Source of the DNA: Stutzerimonas stutzeri
GTDB lineage: Bacteria; Pseudomonadota; Gammaproteobacteria; Pseudomonadales; Pseudomonadaceae
DNA length: 64,000 nt
Direction: 5' to 3'
Assembly: GCF_002909485.1 (NCBI RefSeq)
Contig: NZ_PPXG01000003.1
Span: 434,001-498,000 of the forward strand
Shown here: piece after piece, positions 13,205 through 21,764 of the stretch
Layout: each line of letters starts with the position of its first letter
Position numbering within the stretch: the stretch's first letter is position 1
Notes under the pieces: model-generated
What the model was told of the DNA's origin: nothing
Database searches by the model: none
Seen by the model: only the letters and a program-made list of their open reading frames with translations
Position numbers and translations under genes: made by a program

Positions 13205-14752
13205 CTAAAGCATCTTCTCCAGTCCGATCACCTCGGCGAACCAGCCGTTGAAGCGTCGCCAGAGCCCGCCTGGCTCTTTCTCGATTACGCGTAGACGCCC
13301 GTCATCCTCGGCGATCCATACCAGTTGCTTGCGCCCGTCGCGTTCCTCTAGACGCACCTCGTAGCTCAACGCTGGCGACATGCCTTCGAGTGTGAGGCGA
13401 TGGACCTCCCGCGCCAGCTCCGGGCTTTCCACAAGTACGCCTACTTCACTGTTCCAGAGCACTGAGCGGGGGTCGAGGTTTAGCGAGCCGATGAAAACTT
13501 TTTCCTGATCGAATACTGCGGCCTTGCTATGCAGGCTGGATTCCGATTCACCGAGGAAGCTGTAGGAAGGCTCCTGCTCCGGTTGCCGGCGCAGTTCGAA
13601 CAGGCGCACGCCAAGCTCGAGCATCTCCTCACGATACGGAGCATAGCCACCGTGAACTGCCGGAACGTCGGTGGCCTCGAGCGAATTGGTGAGAATGCGC
13701 ACCGCGACGCCCGCGCCGGTGCGGTCCGCCAGGTACTCCACGCCGTTGGTGGTTGGAACGAAGTAGGCGGAAACCAGAGTCAGCTCTCGGCTTACCGCCT
13801 GCATGGTGGGTGCGAGCTGCGTGGTTAGCAGCAGCGAGGCGGCCGGTATGCCTTCTGCCAACAGCTTCTCCGGGGCGTCCCACATCGCCTCGCCGGGTGC
13901 CCAGATGAGTTCATCGAGCCATTGCTGTAGCTGCGGCTCCTGCTTGTATCGCATCAGGCGCTGGTACTGCTCGCTGTTGTCTTGTTTAGCCTGCTGCAGA
14001 TAATTGTGCAGCTGCTGTCGGGCCTTCTCCAGCCGGCTTGGCTTCGGCTGCCACCAGAGGAAGCGCTGGATTGGAATGCTCAGTTGATTGTTCCAGTACT
14101 GATCGAAGCTCTGCGCCAACTCCTCGGCGACCGGCCCCGCGCTTAGCAGATCGATATCGGTGAAGTTGAAGGCCTGATCGGCGTCGAAATACTCGTCGCC
14201 GAGGTTGCGTCCGCCGACGATGGCCAGGCTGCCATCAACCAGCATCAGTTTGTTGTGCATGCGCCGGTGTTGTAGCGACAAGTGCAGTAGTCGTCCCATG
14301 GCGCGGGTGACTGCATTGCTGCGCCCAAGATGAAGGGGGTTGAAGACTCGAATCTGGATATTGGGATGCGCGGCGAGGGTGCCGATACGGTAGTCGTGGC
14401 CATCGCTGGTGGTGTCGTCCAGCAACAGACGCACGCGTACGCCGCGGTCGGCGGCCTGCAGCAGTTCGCCGATCAGCGCCCGGGTGGTCATGCCGTCATG
14501 GACGATGTAGTACTGCACATCCAGGCTGAGCTGCGCAGCGCGAATCATCTCGGTGCGGGCGGCGAATGCCTCCGTGCTTTCCGCCAGCAGGCGATAGCCC
14601 GAATAGCCGTGCGGCTGCTCCGCGGCGAGCTGCTGTATACGCCGCCCGAGCGGAGTCGCATCCGGTGCCACGGAGTAGGACTCACTGGGTGGGGGATGGC
14701 TGGCACAGCCAACCAGCAGTGTTACCAGCAGAAGGGTCAGGTAAGCGCGCAA
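13205..14752 (-). CDS. Phospholipase D-family lipoprotein, cardiolipin synthase C-like
   Basis: The 515-residue product begins with a lipoprotein signal (LLLVTLLVGCASH), so the enzyme is probably lipid-anchored. Two HKD catalytic motifs are present: HNKLMLVDGSLAIVGGRN (about residue 165) and HSKAAVFDQEKVFIGSLN (about 410). The arrangement, length and the DVQYYIVHDGMTTRALI segment match the ClsC (YmdC) branch of cardiolipin synthases, which condense phosphatidylglycerol with phosphatidylethanolamine. In E. coli ClsC works with a neighbouring acyltransferase-like YmdB/OpgC locus; no such partner is seen here. Enzymatic substrate is inferred from family. Confidence 0.88.
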   Translation of the reverse strand: MRAYLTLLLVTLLVGCASHPPPSESYSVAPDATPLGRRIQQLAAEQPHGYSGYRLLAESTEAFAARTEMIRAAQLSLDVQYYIVHDGMTTRALIGELLQAADRGVRVRLLLDDTTSDGHDYRIGTLAAHPNIQIRVFNPLHLGRSNAVTRAMGRLLHLSLQHRRMHNKLMLVDGSLAIVGGRNLGDEYFDADQAFNFTDIDLLSAGPVAEELAQSFDQYWNNQLSIPIQRFLWWQPKPSRLEKARQQLHNYLQQAKQDNSEQYQRLMRYKQEPQLQQWLDELIWAPGEAMWDAPEKLLAEGIPAASLLLTTQLAPTMQAVSRELTLVSAYFVPTTNGVEYLADRTGAGVAVRILTNSLEATDVPAVHGGYAPYREEMLELGVRLFELRRQPEQEPSYSFLGESESSLHSKAAVFDQEKVFIGSLNLDPRSVLWNSEVGVLVESPELAREVHRLTLEGMSPALSYEVRLEERDGRKQLVWIAEDDGRLRVIEKEPGGLWRRFNGWFAEVIGLEKML

Positions 14753-14810
14753 GGTATCTCCGGGATGCGTCCTTTCATTTATGCTTGGACGTTACGCTTG
14801 GCCCGAAAAT

Positions 14811-16145
14811 TCAGAAGCGGTCCTTGAGTCGATACCAGAGCATACCCATCGCCAGCAGCGGGGAGCGTAACGCCCGCCCGCCTGGGAAGGTCGGATGTGG
14901 CACTTTGGCGAACAGGTCAAAGCCGCTGCTTTGCTGGCCAGCAATAGCTTCAGCGAGCAATCGACCCGCCAGGTGCGTGGCATTCAGGCCATGCCCGGAA
15001 TAGGCCTGGGCATAGAACACGTTTGGATGCTCCGCCAGCCGACCGATCTGCGGCAGGCGGTTGGCACCGATGCCAATCATGCCGCCCCATTGGTAATCGA
15101 TGCCGATGCCGATCAGCTGAGGAAAGACCTCGAGCATCTTCGGCTGCATGTACGCGGCGATGTCTTTCGGGTCGCGGCCAGAGTAGTGGCAGGCGCCGCC
15201 GAACAGCAGGCGGCCGTCGGCAGAAAGGCGGAAGTAATCGAGCGCCACGCGTTGATCACAGACCGCCATGTTCTGCGGCAGCAGCTCGCGGCAAAGCGGC
15301 TCGGGCAGGCGCTCGGTGGCGATGATGTAGCTGCCGGCCGGCAGTACCTTGCCCGCCAGCTTTGGCTGCAGGCCGTTGAGGTACGCATTGCACGCCAGCA
15401 CCAGATGGTCAGCCTGGACCACCCCCTGTGCGGCATGCACCTTTACCTGCGGGCCGTACTCGATACGCTCGACGGCTGACTGTTCGAACAGGCGCACGCC
15501 TAGCGATTGCGCCGCCGCAGCTTCGCCGAGTGCCAGATTCAGCGGATGCAGATGCCCCGAGCCCATGTCCAGCAGGCCACCCAGGTAGCGCTGAGAGCCA
15601 ACTATCGTGGCCAGGTTGGGCCGTGAAACGCGCTGCAGCGGATGCGGGTAGCCGAGGCGCAGCAAATCTGAATATTCCTCGTCGAAACCTTTCAGGTGTC
15701 GCGGCTTGGTCGCCAGGTCGCAATAACCCCAGGTCAGATCGCAGTCGATGGCGTAGCGCTCGATGCGCTGGCGGACGATATCCACGGCTTCGAAGCCCAT
15801 GCGCTTGAGTTCGTCGACGCCTTCTTCACCGAGGATATTGGTGAATTGCTCGACGTCATGGCCGACGCCGCGGATCAACTGACCTCCGTTGCGACCGCTG
15901 GCGCCCCAACCGATTCGATGTGCTTCCAGCAGAATGACGCTTAGCCCGCGCTCTGCCAGTTCGATGGCTGTGTTGAGGCCGGAGAAGCCGCCACCAACGA
16001 CGCAAACGTCGGCTCGTTGTTCGCCCTGCAATGGCGCGAAGGAGAGCTCGCGATTGACGCTCGCGGCATAGTAGGAAGGTGCATGTACGCCGTCGTTCGG
16101 CGCGGATGCGCGGTGATTCATCGGATAGTCATGAAAGGTCTGCAT
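14811..16145 (-). CDS. FAD-dependent amine oxidoreductase (PuuB/PauB-like, DAO family)
   Basis: A 444-residue flavoprotein of the D-amino-acid-oxidase fold. The FAD-binding loop VCVVGGGFSGLNTAIELAE is near residue 48, GWGASGRNGGQL follows, and the C-terminal YSGHGLNATHLAGRLLAEA closes the FAD site. This matches gamma-glutamylputrescine oxidases. By position it corresponds to the P. aeruginosa gene beside lrp/dadR that belongs to the pauB group of polyamine catabolism. A pauR-like regulator lies 2.5 kb away. Start is uncertain: ATGs at 16145 and 16121 are possible and neither has a clear ribosome-binding site. Confidence 0.85.
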   Translation of the reverse strand: MQTFHDYPMNHRASAPNDGVHAPSYYAASVNRELSFAPLQGEQRADVCVVGGGFSGLNTAIELAERGLSVILLEAHRIGWGASGRNGGQLIRGVGHDVEQFTNILGEEGVDELKRMGFEAVDIVRQRIERYAIDCDLTWGYCDLATKPRHLKGFDEEYSDLLRLGYPHPLQRVSRPNLATIVGSQRYLGGLLDMGSGHLHPLNLALGEAAAAQSLGVRLFEQSAVERIEYGPQVKVHAAQGVVQADHLVLACNAYLNGLQPKLAGKVLPAGSYIIATERLPEPLCRELLPQNMAVCDQRVALDYFRLSADGRLLFGGACHYSGRDPKDIAAYMQPKMLEVFPQLIGIGIDYQWGGMIGIGANRLPQIGRLAEHPNVFYAQAYSGHGLNATHLAGRLLAEAIAGQQSSGFDLFAKVPHPTFPGGRALRSPLLAMGMLWYRLKDRF

Positions 16146-16248
16146 GTTTCTAGGGTAGACCGGAGCGGGGGCGTGGGGCAAAGCCAAGCTTGACCGGAGG
16201 TACAGGAATAGCGCCGTCCCGAGCCTGCGTCGTCAGTGCCCATCCGCT

Positions 16249-16737
16249 CTATTCCGGCACCGGCAGGTCAAGCGACTCCTTGATTTCTTCCATAACGATA
16301 TAGCTCTTCGATTCACGCACGTGGGGCAACTTCAGCAGGATGTCGCCGAGCAGTTTGCGGTAGGAGGCCATCTCCGAAATGCGTGCTTTGACTAAGTAGT
16401 CGAAGTCGCCGGACACCAGATGGCACTCCAGTACATGCGGCAACTTGAGCACCGCGCGGCGGAACTCCTCGAATATATCGCCGGACTTGTACGCGAGGCT
16501 GATCTCCACGAACACCAGCAGGCCCGCCTTGAGATGCTGCGGATTCAGCCGCGCGGAGTAACCCATGATGATGCCCTCGCGCTCGAGGCGTCGCACTCGC
16601 TCGGTGCAGGGTGTGGTGGACAGGCCGACGCGCTCGCCCAGTTCGGTGAAGGGCAGGCGACCCTCGGCCTGCAGGATTCGCAGAATGTGGCGGTCGATTT
16701 TGTCCAGCTCGCGGCGTGTCTGATGCCGGGTTCGCAA
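16249..16737 (-). CDS. Lrp/AsnC-family regulator, DadR-like
   Basis: A 162-residue regulator with an N-terminal winged helix (LDKIDRHILRILQAEGR; recognition part STTPCTERVRRLEREGI) and a C-terminal RAM effector domain (LVFVEISLAYKSGD to VMEEIKESLDL). It is divergent from dadA, the position of the P. aeruginosa Lrp/DadR protein that activates the dad operon in response to alanine. Its start is most likely a TTG at 16737, preceded by GGAGGG at eight-base spacing. The name DadR is inferred from synteny and similarity. Confidence 0.88.
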   Translation of the reverse strand: MRTRHQTRRELDKIDRHILRILQAEGRLPFTELGERVGLSTTPCTERVRRLEREGIIMGYSARLNPQHLKAGLLVFVEISLAYKSGDIFEEFRRAVLKLPHVLECHLVSGDFDYLVKARISEMASYRKLLGDILLKLPHVRESKSYIVMEEIKESLDLPVPE

Positions 16738-16883
16738 GGGATATGCCCTCCAAATAAAGCGCCGTTGGCGTGAATAAAGGCCAAAGATAGCTTTTTATAT
16801 GGTGAATAACACTGCTTGAGCCTTTTTATACTCCGCTTCAATAGTGATCTGAAAAAGTCCGCTCGAGCGGGCGGGAGGCTGCA
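16738..16883. promoter_or_regulatory. Divergent regulatory region between the Lrp-type regulator and dadA
   Basis: This 146-base AT-rich gap in a GC-rich region holds both promoters. On the plus strand a TATACT (about 16827-16832) is a candidate -10 element for dadA. T-rich blocks such as GCTTTTTATATGG are the sort of sequence Lrp-family proteins bind. No individual operator can be fixed by eye. Control of dadA by the divergent regulator is inferred from the P. aeruginosa system. Confidence 0.4.
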
Positions 16884-18182
16884 ATGCGTGTACTGGTATT
16901 GGGTAGCGGGGTGGTGGGTACTGCCAGCGCCTACTATCTGGCGCGAGCCGGTTTCGAAGTGGTGGTGGTCGATCGGCAACCGGCCGTGGCCATGGAGACC
17001 AGCTTTGCCAACGCCGGTCAGGTTTCGCCCGGCTACGCCTCGCCCTGGGCCGCGCCCGGTGTACCGCTCAAGGCGATGAAATGGCTGTTGCAGCGTCACG
17101 CTCCGCTGGCGATCAAACTCACCGGTGACGTCGACCAGTACCTATGGATGGCGCAGATGCTGCGCAACTGCACGGCGGCGCGTTATGCGGTGAACAAGGA
17201 GCGCATGGTGCGCCTGTCCGAGTACAGCCGCGACTGCCTCGACGAATTGCGCGCCGAAACCGGCATCGCCTATGAAGGTCGTCAGCTGGGAACCACGCAG
17301 CTGTTCCGTACCCAGGCGCAACTTGACGCGGCGGCCAAGGACATCGCCGTGCTGGAGCAGTCAGGCGTGCCCTATGAGCTGCTCGATCGCGCTGGCATTG
17401 CCTGGGCTGAGCCGGCCCTGGCCAAAGTGGCGCACAAGCTGAGCGGCGCCTTGCGTCTGCCCAACGACCAGACCGGCGATTGCCAGATGTTCACCTCGCG
17501 GCTGGCCGACATGGCTGTGGCGCTGGGAGTCGAGTTCCGCTTCGAACAGAATATTCAACGCCTCGAGCATGCCGGCGACCGGCTCGCCGGAGTGTGGATC
17601 GACGGCAAACTGGAGACTGCCGACCGCTACGTGTTGGCGCTTGGCAGCTACAGCCCGCAGATGCTCAAGCCCCTGGGAATTCGTGCCCCGGTCTATCCGC
17701 TCAAGGGCTATTCGCTGACTGTGCCGATCAGCGATCCGGCGATGGCGCCGCAGTCGACCGTGCTCGATGAAACCTACAAGGTTGCCATCACCCGCTTCGA
17801 CCAGCGCATCCGCGTCGGCGGTATGGCGGAAATCGCCGGTCATGATCTGTCACTCAACCCGCGCCGCCGGGAAACGCTGGAAATGGTGGTGGGCGACCTC
17901 TATCCGCAGGGCGGCGATCCGGCCGACGCGGTATTCTGGACCGGCCTGCGACCGGCCACACCCGACGGCACGCCGATCATAGGCGCGACGCCCTACCGCA
18001 ACCTGTTCCTCAATACCGGCCACGGCACGCTTGGCTGGACCATGGCTTGCGGTTCCGGCCGAGTACTGGCCGATCTGCTCGCGTCCAAACGCCCGCAGAT
18101 CAGCACTGAGGGGCTGGATATCTTCCGTTACGGCAAGCACAAGGAGACACGTAAACATGCCCATCCGGCGGCTGCACACTGA
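16884..18182 (+). CDS. dadA: D-amino acid dehydrogenase, small subunit
   Basis: Oxidises D-alanine and other D-amino acids to 2-oxo acids, passing electrons to the respiratory chain. It is a membrane-associated flavoprotein. The 432-residue length is standard. The N-terminal [21 protein letters not shown] loop, [18 protein letters not shown] and the C-terminal [17 protein letters not shown] are diagnostic. GGGAGG lies before the ATG. It is divergent from the Lrp-type regulator and overlaps the ridA-family gene by 26 bases. In P. aeruginosa dadX follows ridA; here it does not. Confidence 0.96.
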   Translation: MRVLVLGSGVVGTASAYYLARAGFEVVVVDRQPAVAMETSFANAGQVSPGYASPWAAPGVPLKAMKWLLQRHAPLAIKLTGDVDQYLWMAQMLRNCTAARYAVNKERMVRLSEYSRDCLDELRAETGIAYEGRQLGTTQLFRTQAQLDAAAKDIAVLEQSGVPYELLDRAGIAWAEPALAKVAHKLSGALRLPNDQTGDCQMFTSRLADMAVALGVEFRFEQNIQRLEHAGDRLAGVWIDGKLETADRYVLALGSYSPQMLKPLGIRAPVYPLKGYSLTVPISDPAMAPQSTVLDETYKVAITRFDQRIRVGGMAEIAGHDLSLNPRRRETLEMVVGDLYPQGGDPADAVFWTGLRPATPDGTPIIGATPYRNLFLNTGHGTLGWTMACGSGRVLADLLASKRPQISTEGLDIFRYGKHKETRKHAHPAAAH

Positions 18183-18531
18183 AACCCGTTACAGCGAGGC
18201 GGTGATCCACAACGGCGCGGTTTACCTGTCCGGACAATTGGCCGACGACCTGTCCGGCGATATCCGCGACCAGACCCGTGAAACTCTGTCGAGTATCGAG
18301 CGCTTGCTGGAAGAGGCGGGTAGCAATAAGGCTCGGCTGCTTTCGGCGACCATTCATCTCAAGGACATATCCACCGACTACGCCGGCATGAACGAGGTTT
18401 GGGATGCCTGGCTGACCCCAGGCACTGCGCCGGCGCGGACCACGGTTCAGGCGCTGATGTATTCGCCGGATGTACGGGTCGAGATCACTGTGATTGCGGC
18501 AATGCCGGATCTTGCAGGCCCGGTACTCTGA
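18157..18531 (+). CDS. RidA/YER057c/UK114 family imine/enamine deaminase
   Basis: A 124-residue protein that likely hydrolyses the 2-imino acids released by DadA. The start at 18157 (after AAGGAG) lies inside the 3' end of dadA, so translation is probably coupled. Family features are present: [12 protein letters not shown], the conserved arginine in [10 protein letters not shown], and the terminal [12 protein letters not shown]. It belongs to the subgroup found next to dadA in pseudomonads rather than the archetypal RidA. Confidence 0.92.
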   Translation: MPIRRLHTETRYSEAVIHNGAVYLSGQLADDLSGDIRDQTRETLSSIERLLEEAGSNKARLLSATIHLKDISTDYAGMNEVWDAWLTPGTAPARTTVQALMYSPDVRVEITVIAAMPDLAGPVL

Positions 18532-18610
18532 GGCTTGGCTGAGCCGCACGCCGCGAGCGACGAGCCGTCCGGAGGTAGTGTTGTAAATTCTGAACGCCAT
18601 TGCCATGATA

Positions 18611-18641
18611 GCCCCCTTTCGCACTGCTCTTGAAAGGGGGC
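18611..18641 (+). promoter_or_regulatory. Perfect hairpin overlapping the pauR ribosome-binding site
   Basis: Perfect 10-base arms (GCCCCCTTTC at 18611-18620 and GAAAGGGGGC at 18632-18641) enclose an 11-base loop. The right arm contains the purine-rich AAAGGGGG, eight bases before the TTG start of the pauR-like gene, so folding would hide the ribosome-binding site. There is no T run, so a plain terminator is less likely. It could also be a dyad operator. Confidence 0.6.
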
Positions 18642-18648
18642 TCCCGTA

Positions 18649-19197
18649 TTGGACGTCGGCGTTCGACTGCAAACCATCCGCAAGCTCAGGGGTCTGTCCC
18701 AGCGTGAACTCGCCAAGCGTGCCGGCGTAACCAACAGCACCATTTCCATGATTGAAAAGAACAGCGTCAGTCCGTCGATCAGCTCGCTGAAGAAGGTGCT
18801 CAGTGGTATCCCCATGTCACTGGTGGAGTTCTTTTCCCCCGACTTCGAGCAGGACGGCGACACCCAGGTGGTCTACAAGGCTGGCGAGCTGATCGACATA
18901 TCCGACGGCGCGGTCAGCATGAGGCTGGTAGGCAAGGCTCATCCGGGGCGCGCCATCGCCTTTCTGGCCGAAACCTATCCACCGGGCTCCGACACCGGCA
19001 CCGACATGCTCTCCCATCAGGGCGAGGAGGCCGGAATGCTCGTCGAGGGTCGTCTTGAGCTCACCGTAAACGGTCAGGTGTACGTGCTGGAAAGCGGAGA
19101 CAGCTACTACTTCGAAAGCAGTAAGCCGCATCGTTTTCGCAACCCCTTCGACACCCCGGCCAGACTGATCAGTGCTACGACGCCAGCGAACTTTTAG
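18649..19197 (+). CDS. pauR: XRE-cupin transcriptional regulator, PauR-like
   Basis: A 182-residue regulator with an N-terminal helix-turn-helix (IRKLRGLSQRELAKRAGVTN, about residues 10-30) and a C-terminal cupin (about 110-180; LVEGRLELTVNGQVYVLESGD and SSKPHRFRNP). This is the architecture of PuuR/PauR, which represses polyamine-utilisation genes until a gamma-glutamylated polyamine is sensed. The position between the dad genes and cytochrome c5 is that of P. aeruginosa pauR. The first in-frame start fitting the family is TTG at 18649; the upstream hairpin overlaps its ribosome-binding site. Confidence 0.88.
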   Translation: MDVGVRLQTIRKLRGLSQRELAKRAGVTNSTISMIEKNSVSPSISSLKKVLSGIPMSLVEFFSPDFEQDGDTQVVYKAGELIDISDGAVSMRLVGKAHPGRAIAFLAETYPPGSDTGTDMLSHQGEEAGMLVEGRLELTVNGQVYVLESGDSYYFESSKPHRFRNPFDTPARLISATTPANF

Positions 19198-19358
19198 CCG
19201 CGACCGGCCTCGATTCTCCGAGCGTCGCGGTGCGACAAAGCGTCGCTGGAGTTGGGAGGGCCTTTCGTATTGTTTCGGCCAGCAAGGCTTGCCGTTATAC
19301 TGACCGCCGCTCGCGTTACCGTGGCCGCGGGCGTGTCTAGCCACAATGAGGGTGTAAG

Positions 19359-19784
19359 GTGAACCTGATTAAGAAGATCCTGGTAGCACAGACTGCCGTA
19401 GTGGCCCTGTGGGCAATGAGCGCTCAGGCTGCGACCGACGATGCAATCGCCGAGCGCCTCAAGCCGGTGGGTAGCGTATGTATTCAAGGTGAAGAGTGTG
19501 CCGCTGCTGGTGCCGGCGCTGCCGCTGCTGCTGGTGGTGCCGCTCGTAGCGGTTCCGACGTGTACGGCAAGTTCTGCACTGCCTGCCACGGTTCGGGTCT
19601 GCTAAATGCGCCGAAGACCGGTGACACTGCCACCTGGTCCGCCCGTGCAGATGCAGCGGGTGGCCTCGATGGTCTGCTCACGCATGCCATCAACGGCATC
19701 AACGCCATGCCGCCGAAGGGCACCTGTGGCGATTGCTCCGATGATGAGCTGAAGGCTGCCATCGAGCACATGTCCGGCCTCTGA
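19359..19784 (+). CDS. cycB: Cytochrome c5 (periplasmic monoheme cytochrome c)
   Basis: A 141-residue precursor with a signal peptide (KKILVAQTAVVALWAMSAQA) starting at GTG 19359. The mature protein has an Ala/Gly-rich linker (about 48-62), then a single class I heme site CTACH and the methionine ligand region NAMPPKG. The adjoining CGDCSDDEL carries the second cysteine pair typical of cytochrome c5. It is a soluble or loosely membrane-bound electron carrier. It stands between the PauR-like gene and a cupin gene and has its own terminator. Confidence 0.93.
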   Translation: MNLIKKILVAQTAVVALWAMSAQAATDDAIAERLKPVGSVCIQGEECAAAGAGAAAAAGGAARSGSDVYGKFCTACHGSGLLNAPKTGDTATWSARADAAGGLDGLLTHAINGINAMPPKGTCGDCSDDELKAAIEHMSGL

Positions 19785-19806
19785 TCGAGCGTCGAGCCGC
19801 ACCAGC

Positions 19807-19828
19807 AAAGCCGCCTCCGGGCGGCTTT
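19807..19828 (+). terminator. Rho-independent terminator after cytochrome c5
   Basis: Nine-base arms AAAGCCGCC / GGCGGCTTT around a TCCG loop, followed by GTCGTTT, begin about 20 bases after the cycB stop codon. Confidence 0.8.
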
Positions 19829-19916
19829 GTCGTTTCAATGGGAGCAAAGCCTGCGGGCATCGAGTCGAATCAGCTACGGCTTGTCGCCGGACTTCATCGA
19901 TGCCAGAGGAGCCCCC

Positions 19917-20453
19917 ATGCCCAGTTCCGCACCACAACCCGAACAGCTGCGCCTGAGCAGCGATGGACGTACGCCCAATAGTCCGCATCCAGTGCTGATC
20001 TACCGTCAGCTGCCATTGACTGGACCAAGCCCCGCCGAATCCTTCGAGCGGTTGTTCGACAGCCATCTGTGGCCATCTGCGTGGCGCGGAACGGTTTATG
20101 ACTACCATCACTACCATTCCACCGCCCATGAGGTGCTCGGCGTGGCCAGCGGCTGGGCGCGGTTGATACTGGGTGGCGAAAACGGGCAGGAGGTCGAGCT
20201 GAACGCCGGCGATGCCGTGGTGCTGCCGGCCGGGACTGGGCACTGTGCGCTGCAGGCAAGTGAGGACTTTCAGGTGGTGGCCGGTTATCCGGTCGATCAG
20301 CAGTACGACATGCAGCGCCCGGACGCCGCCACCCACGACCAAGCATGCCAGCGTATCGCTCAGGTCGGCGTGCCCATCAGCGATCCGCTGGCAGGCACGC
20401 AGGGCGCGCTGGTGACATTGTGGCGCGGCGATGTGGCGCCGGTCAGTCGATAA
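19917..20453 (+). CDS. Cupin-domain protein
   Basis: A 178-residue protein starting at ATG 19917 after AGAGGA. The cupin core spans about residues 55-125. It has a histidine cluster (YDYHHYHSTAHE) that would supply metal ligands in cupin motif 1, then GDAVVLPAGTGHCAL as motif 2. It resembles the small cupin group described as cytoplasmic, often annotated only by domain. It is convergent with xpt, with seven bases between stops. Substrate is unknown. Confidence 0.75.
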   Translation: MPSSAPQPEQLRLSSDGRTPNSPHPVLIYRQLPLTGPSPAESFERLFDSHLWPSAWRGTVYDYHHYHSTAHEVLGVASGWARLILGGENGQEVELNAGDAVVLPAGTGHCALQASEDFQVVAGYPVDQQYDMQRPDAATHDQACQRIAQVGVPISDPLAGTQGALVTLWRGDVAPVSR

Positions 20454-20460
20454 GGCGCAC

Positions 20461-21138
<678 letters not shown>

Positions 21139-21169
21139 TCAATTCGCGGTGCCGATCCAAGGCCGGCGT

Positions 21170-21754
21170 TCAGCGCAGCGTTTCGATCGACAGGCGGCGG
21201 AAGCGCACGGCCTCGCCGTGGTGCTGAAGGACGATATGGCCGGAAGCGGCTTGGGCGAATTTCGGCATCTCGGCGAACTTGCTGGTCGTGATGCGTGCAT
21301 GCAGTGCCGGGTCATCCAGGCGGTAACTGAGCACCATACGGTTGTCCAGCCAGTGCTCGACCTCCGTACCGCGTACCTTCAGTGCGCCTTCCATGAAGCT
21401 GCCCGGCTCGATCGGTGTTGCCTGCTGCGTGGCGAGCAGCCCGTACAGGGCACCGTTGCGCGTGGTCGGCTCGGCGCCGTCAGGATGAACTTCATCATCG
21501 AGCAGCTGCATTTCCGGGCCGCTGTGCCAACTTAGCTGTGCGCCCCCGTCGGCCCGGTAGAGCACGCCGGAATTGCCGCCCACTGGCAGTGCGAACTCGA
21601 AACGCAGCATGAAATCACCGTAACACTCGCGAGAAATCAGATCGATTCTGGGCGCGCCGACGATGGCGCACAGCTGATCGTCACCGCAGTACCAGCTGCC
21701 ATCGGGAAAGGTATCGCCATGCCAGGCGCGCCACTGGGTTGCATCGAGAATCAT
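21170..21754 (-). CDS. DUF1080 (3-keto-disaccharide hydrolase domain) protein
   Basis: A 194-residue protein with the DUF1080 concanavalin-like fold: CYGDFMLRFEFALPVGGNSGVLYR, GPEMQLLDDEVH, NGALYGL and the terminal GHIVLQHHGEAVRFRRLSI are characteristic (each given in part). Members are linked to hydrolysis of 3-keto-glycosides in other bacteria. There is no signal peptide from the ATG at 21754, so it would be cytoplasmic, which is unusual because most members are exported. Start is uncertain; an in-frame extension reaches 21808. It lies ten bases downstream of the GH13 gene on the same strand, suggesting one operon. Confidence 0.85.
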   Translation of the reverse strand: MILDATQWRAWHGDTFPDGSWYCGDDQLCAIVGAPRIDLISRECYGDFMLRFEFALPVGGNSGVLYRADGGAQLSWHSGPEMQLLDDEVHPDGAEPTTRNGALYGLLATQQATPIEPGSFMEGALKVRGTEVEHWLDNRMVLSYRLDDPALHARITTSKFAEMPKFAQAASGHIVLQHHGEAVRFRRLSIETLR

Positions 21755-21764
21755 CGTCCTGCCC

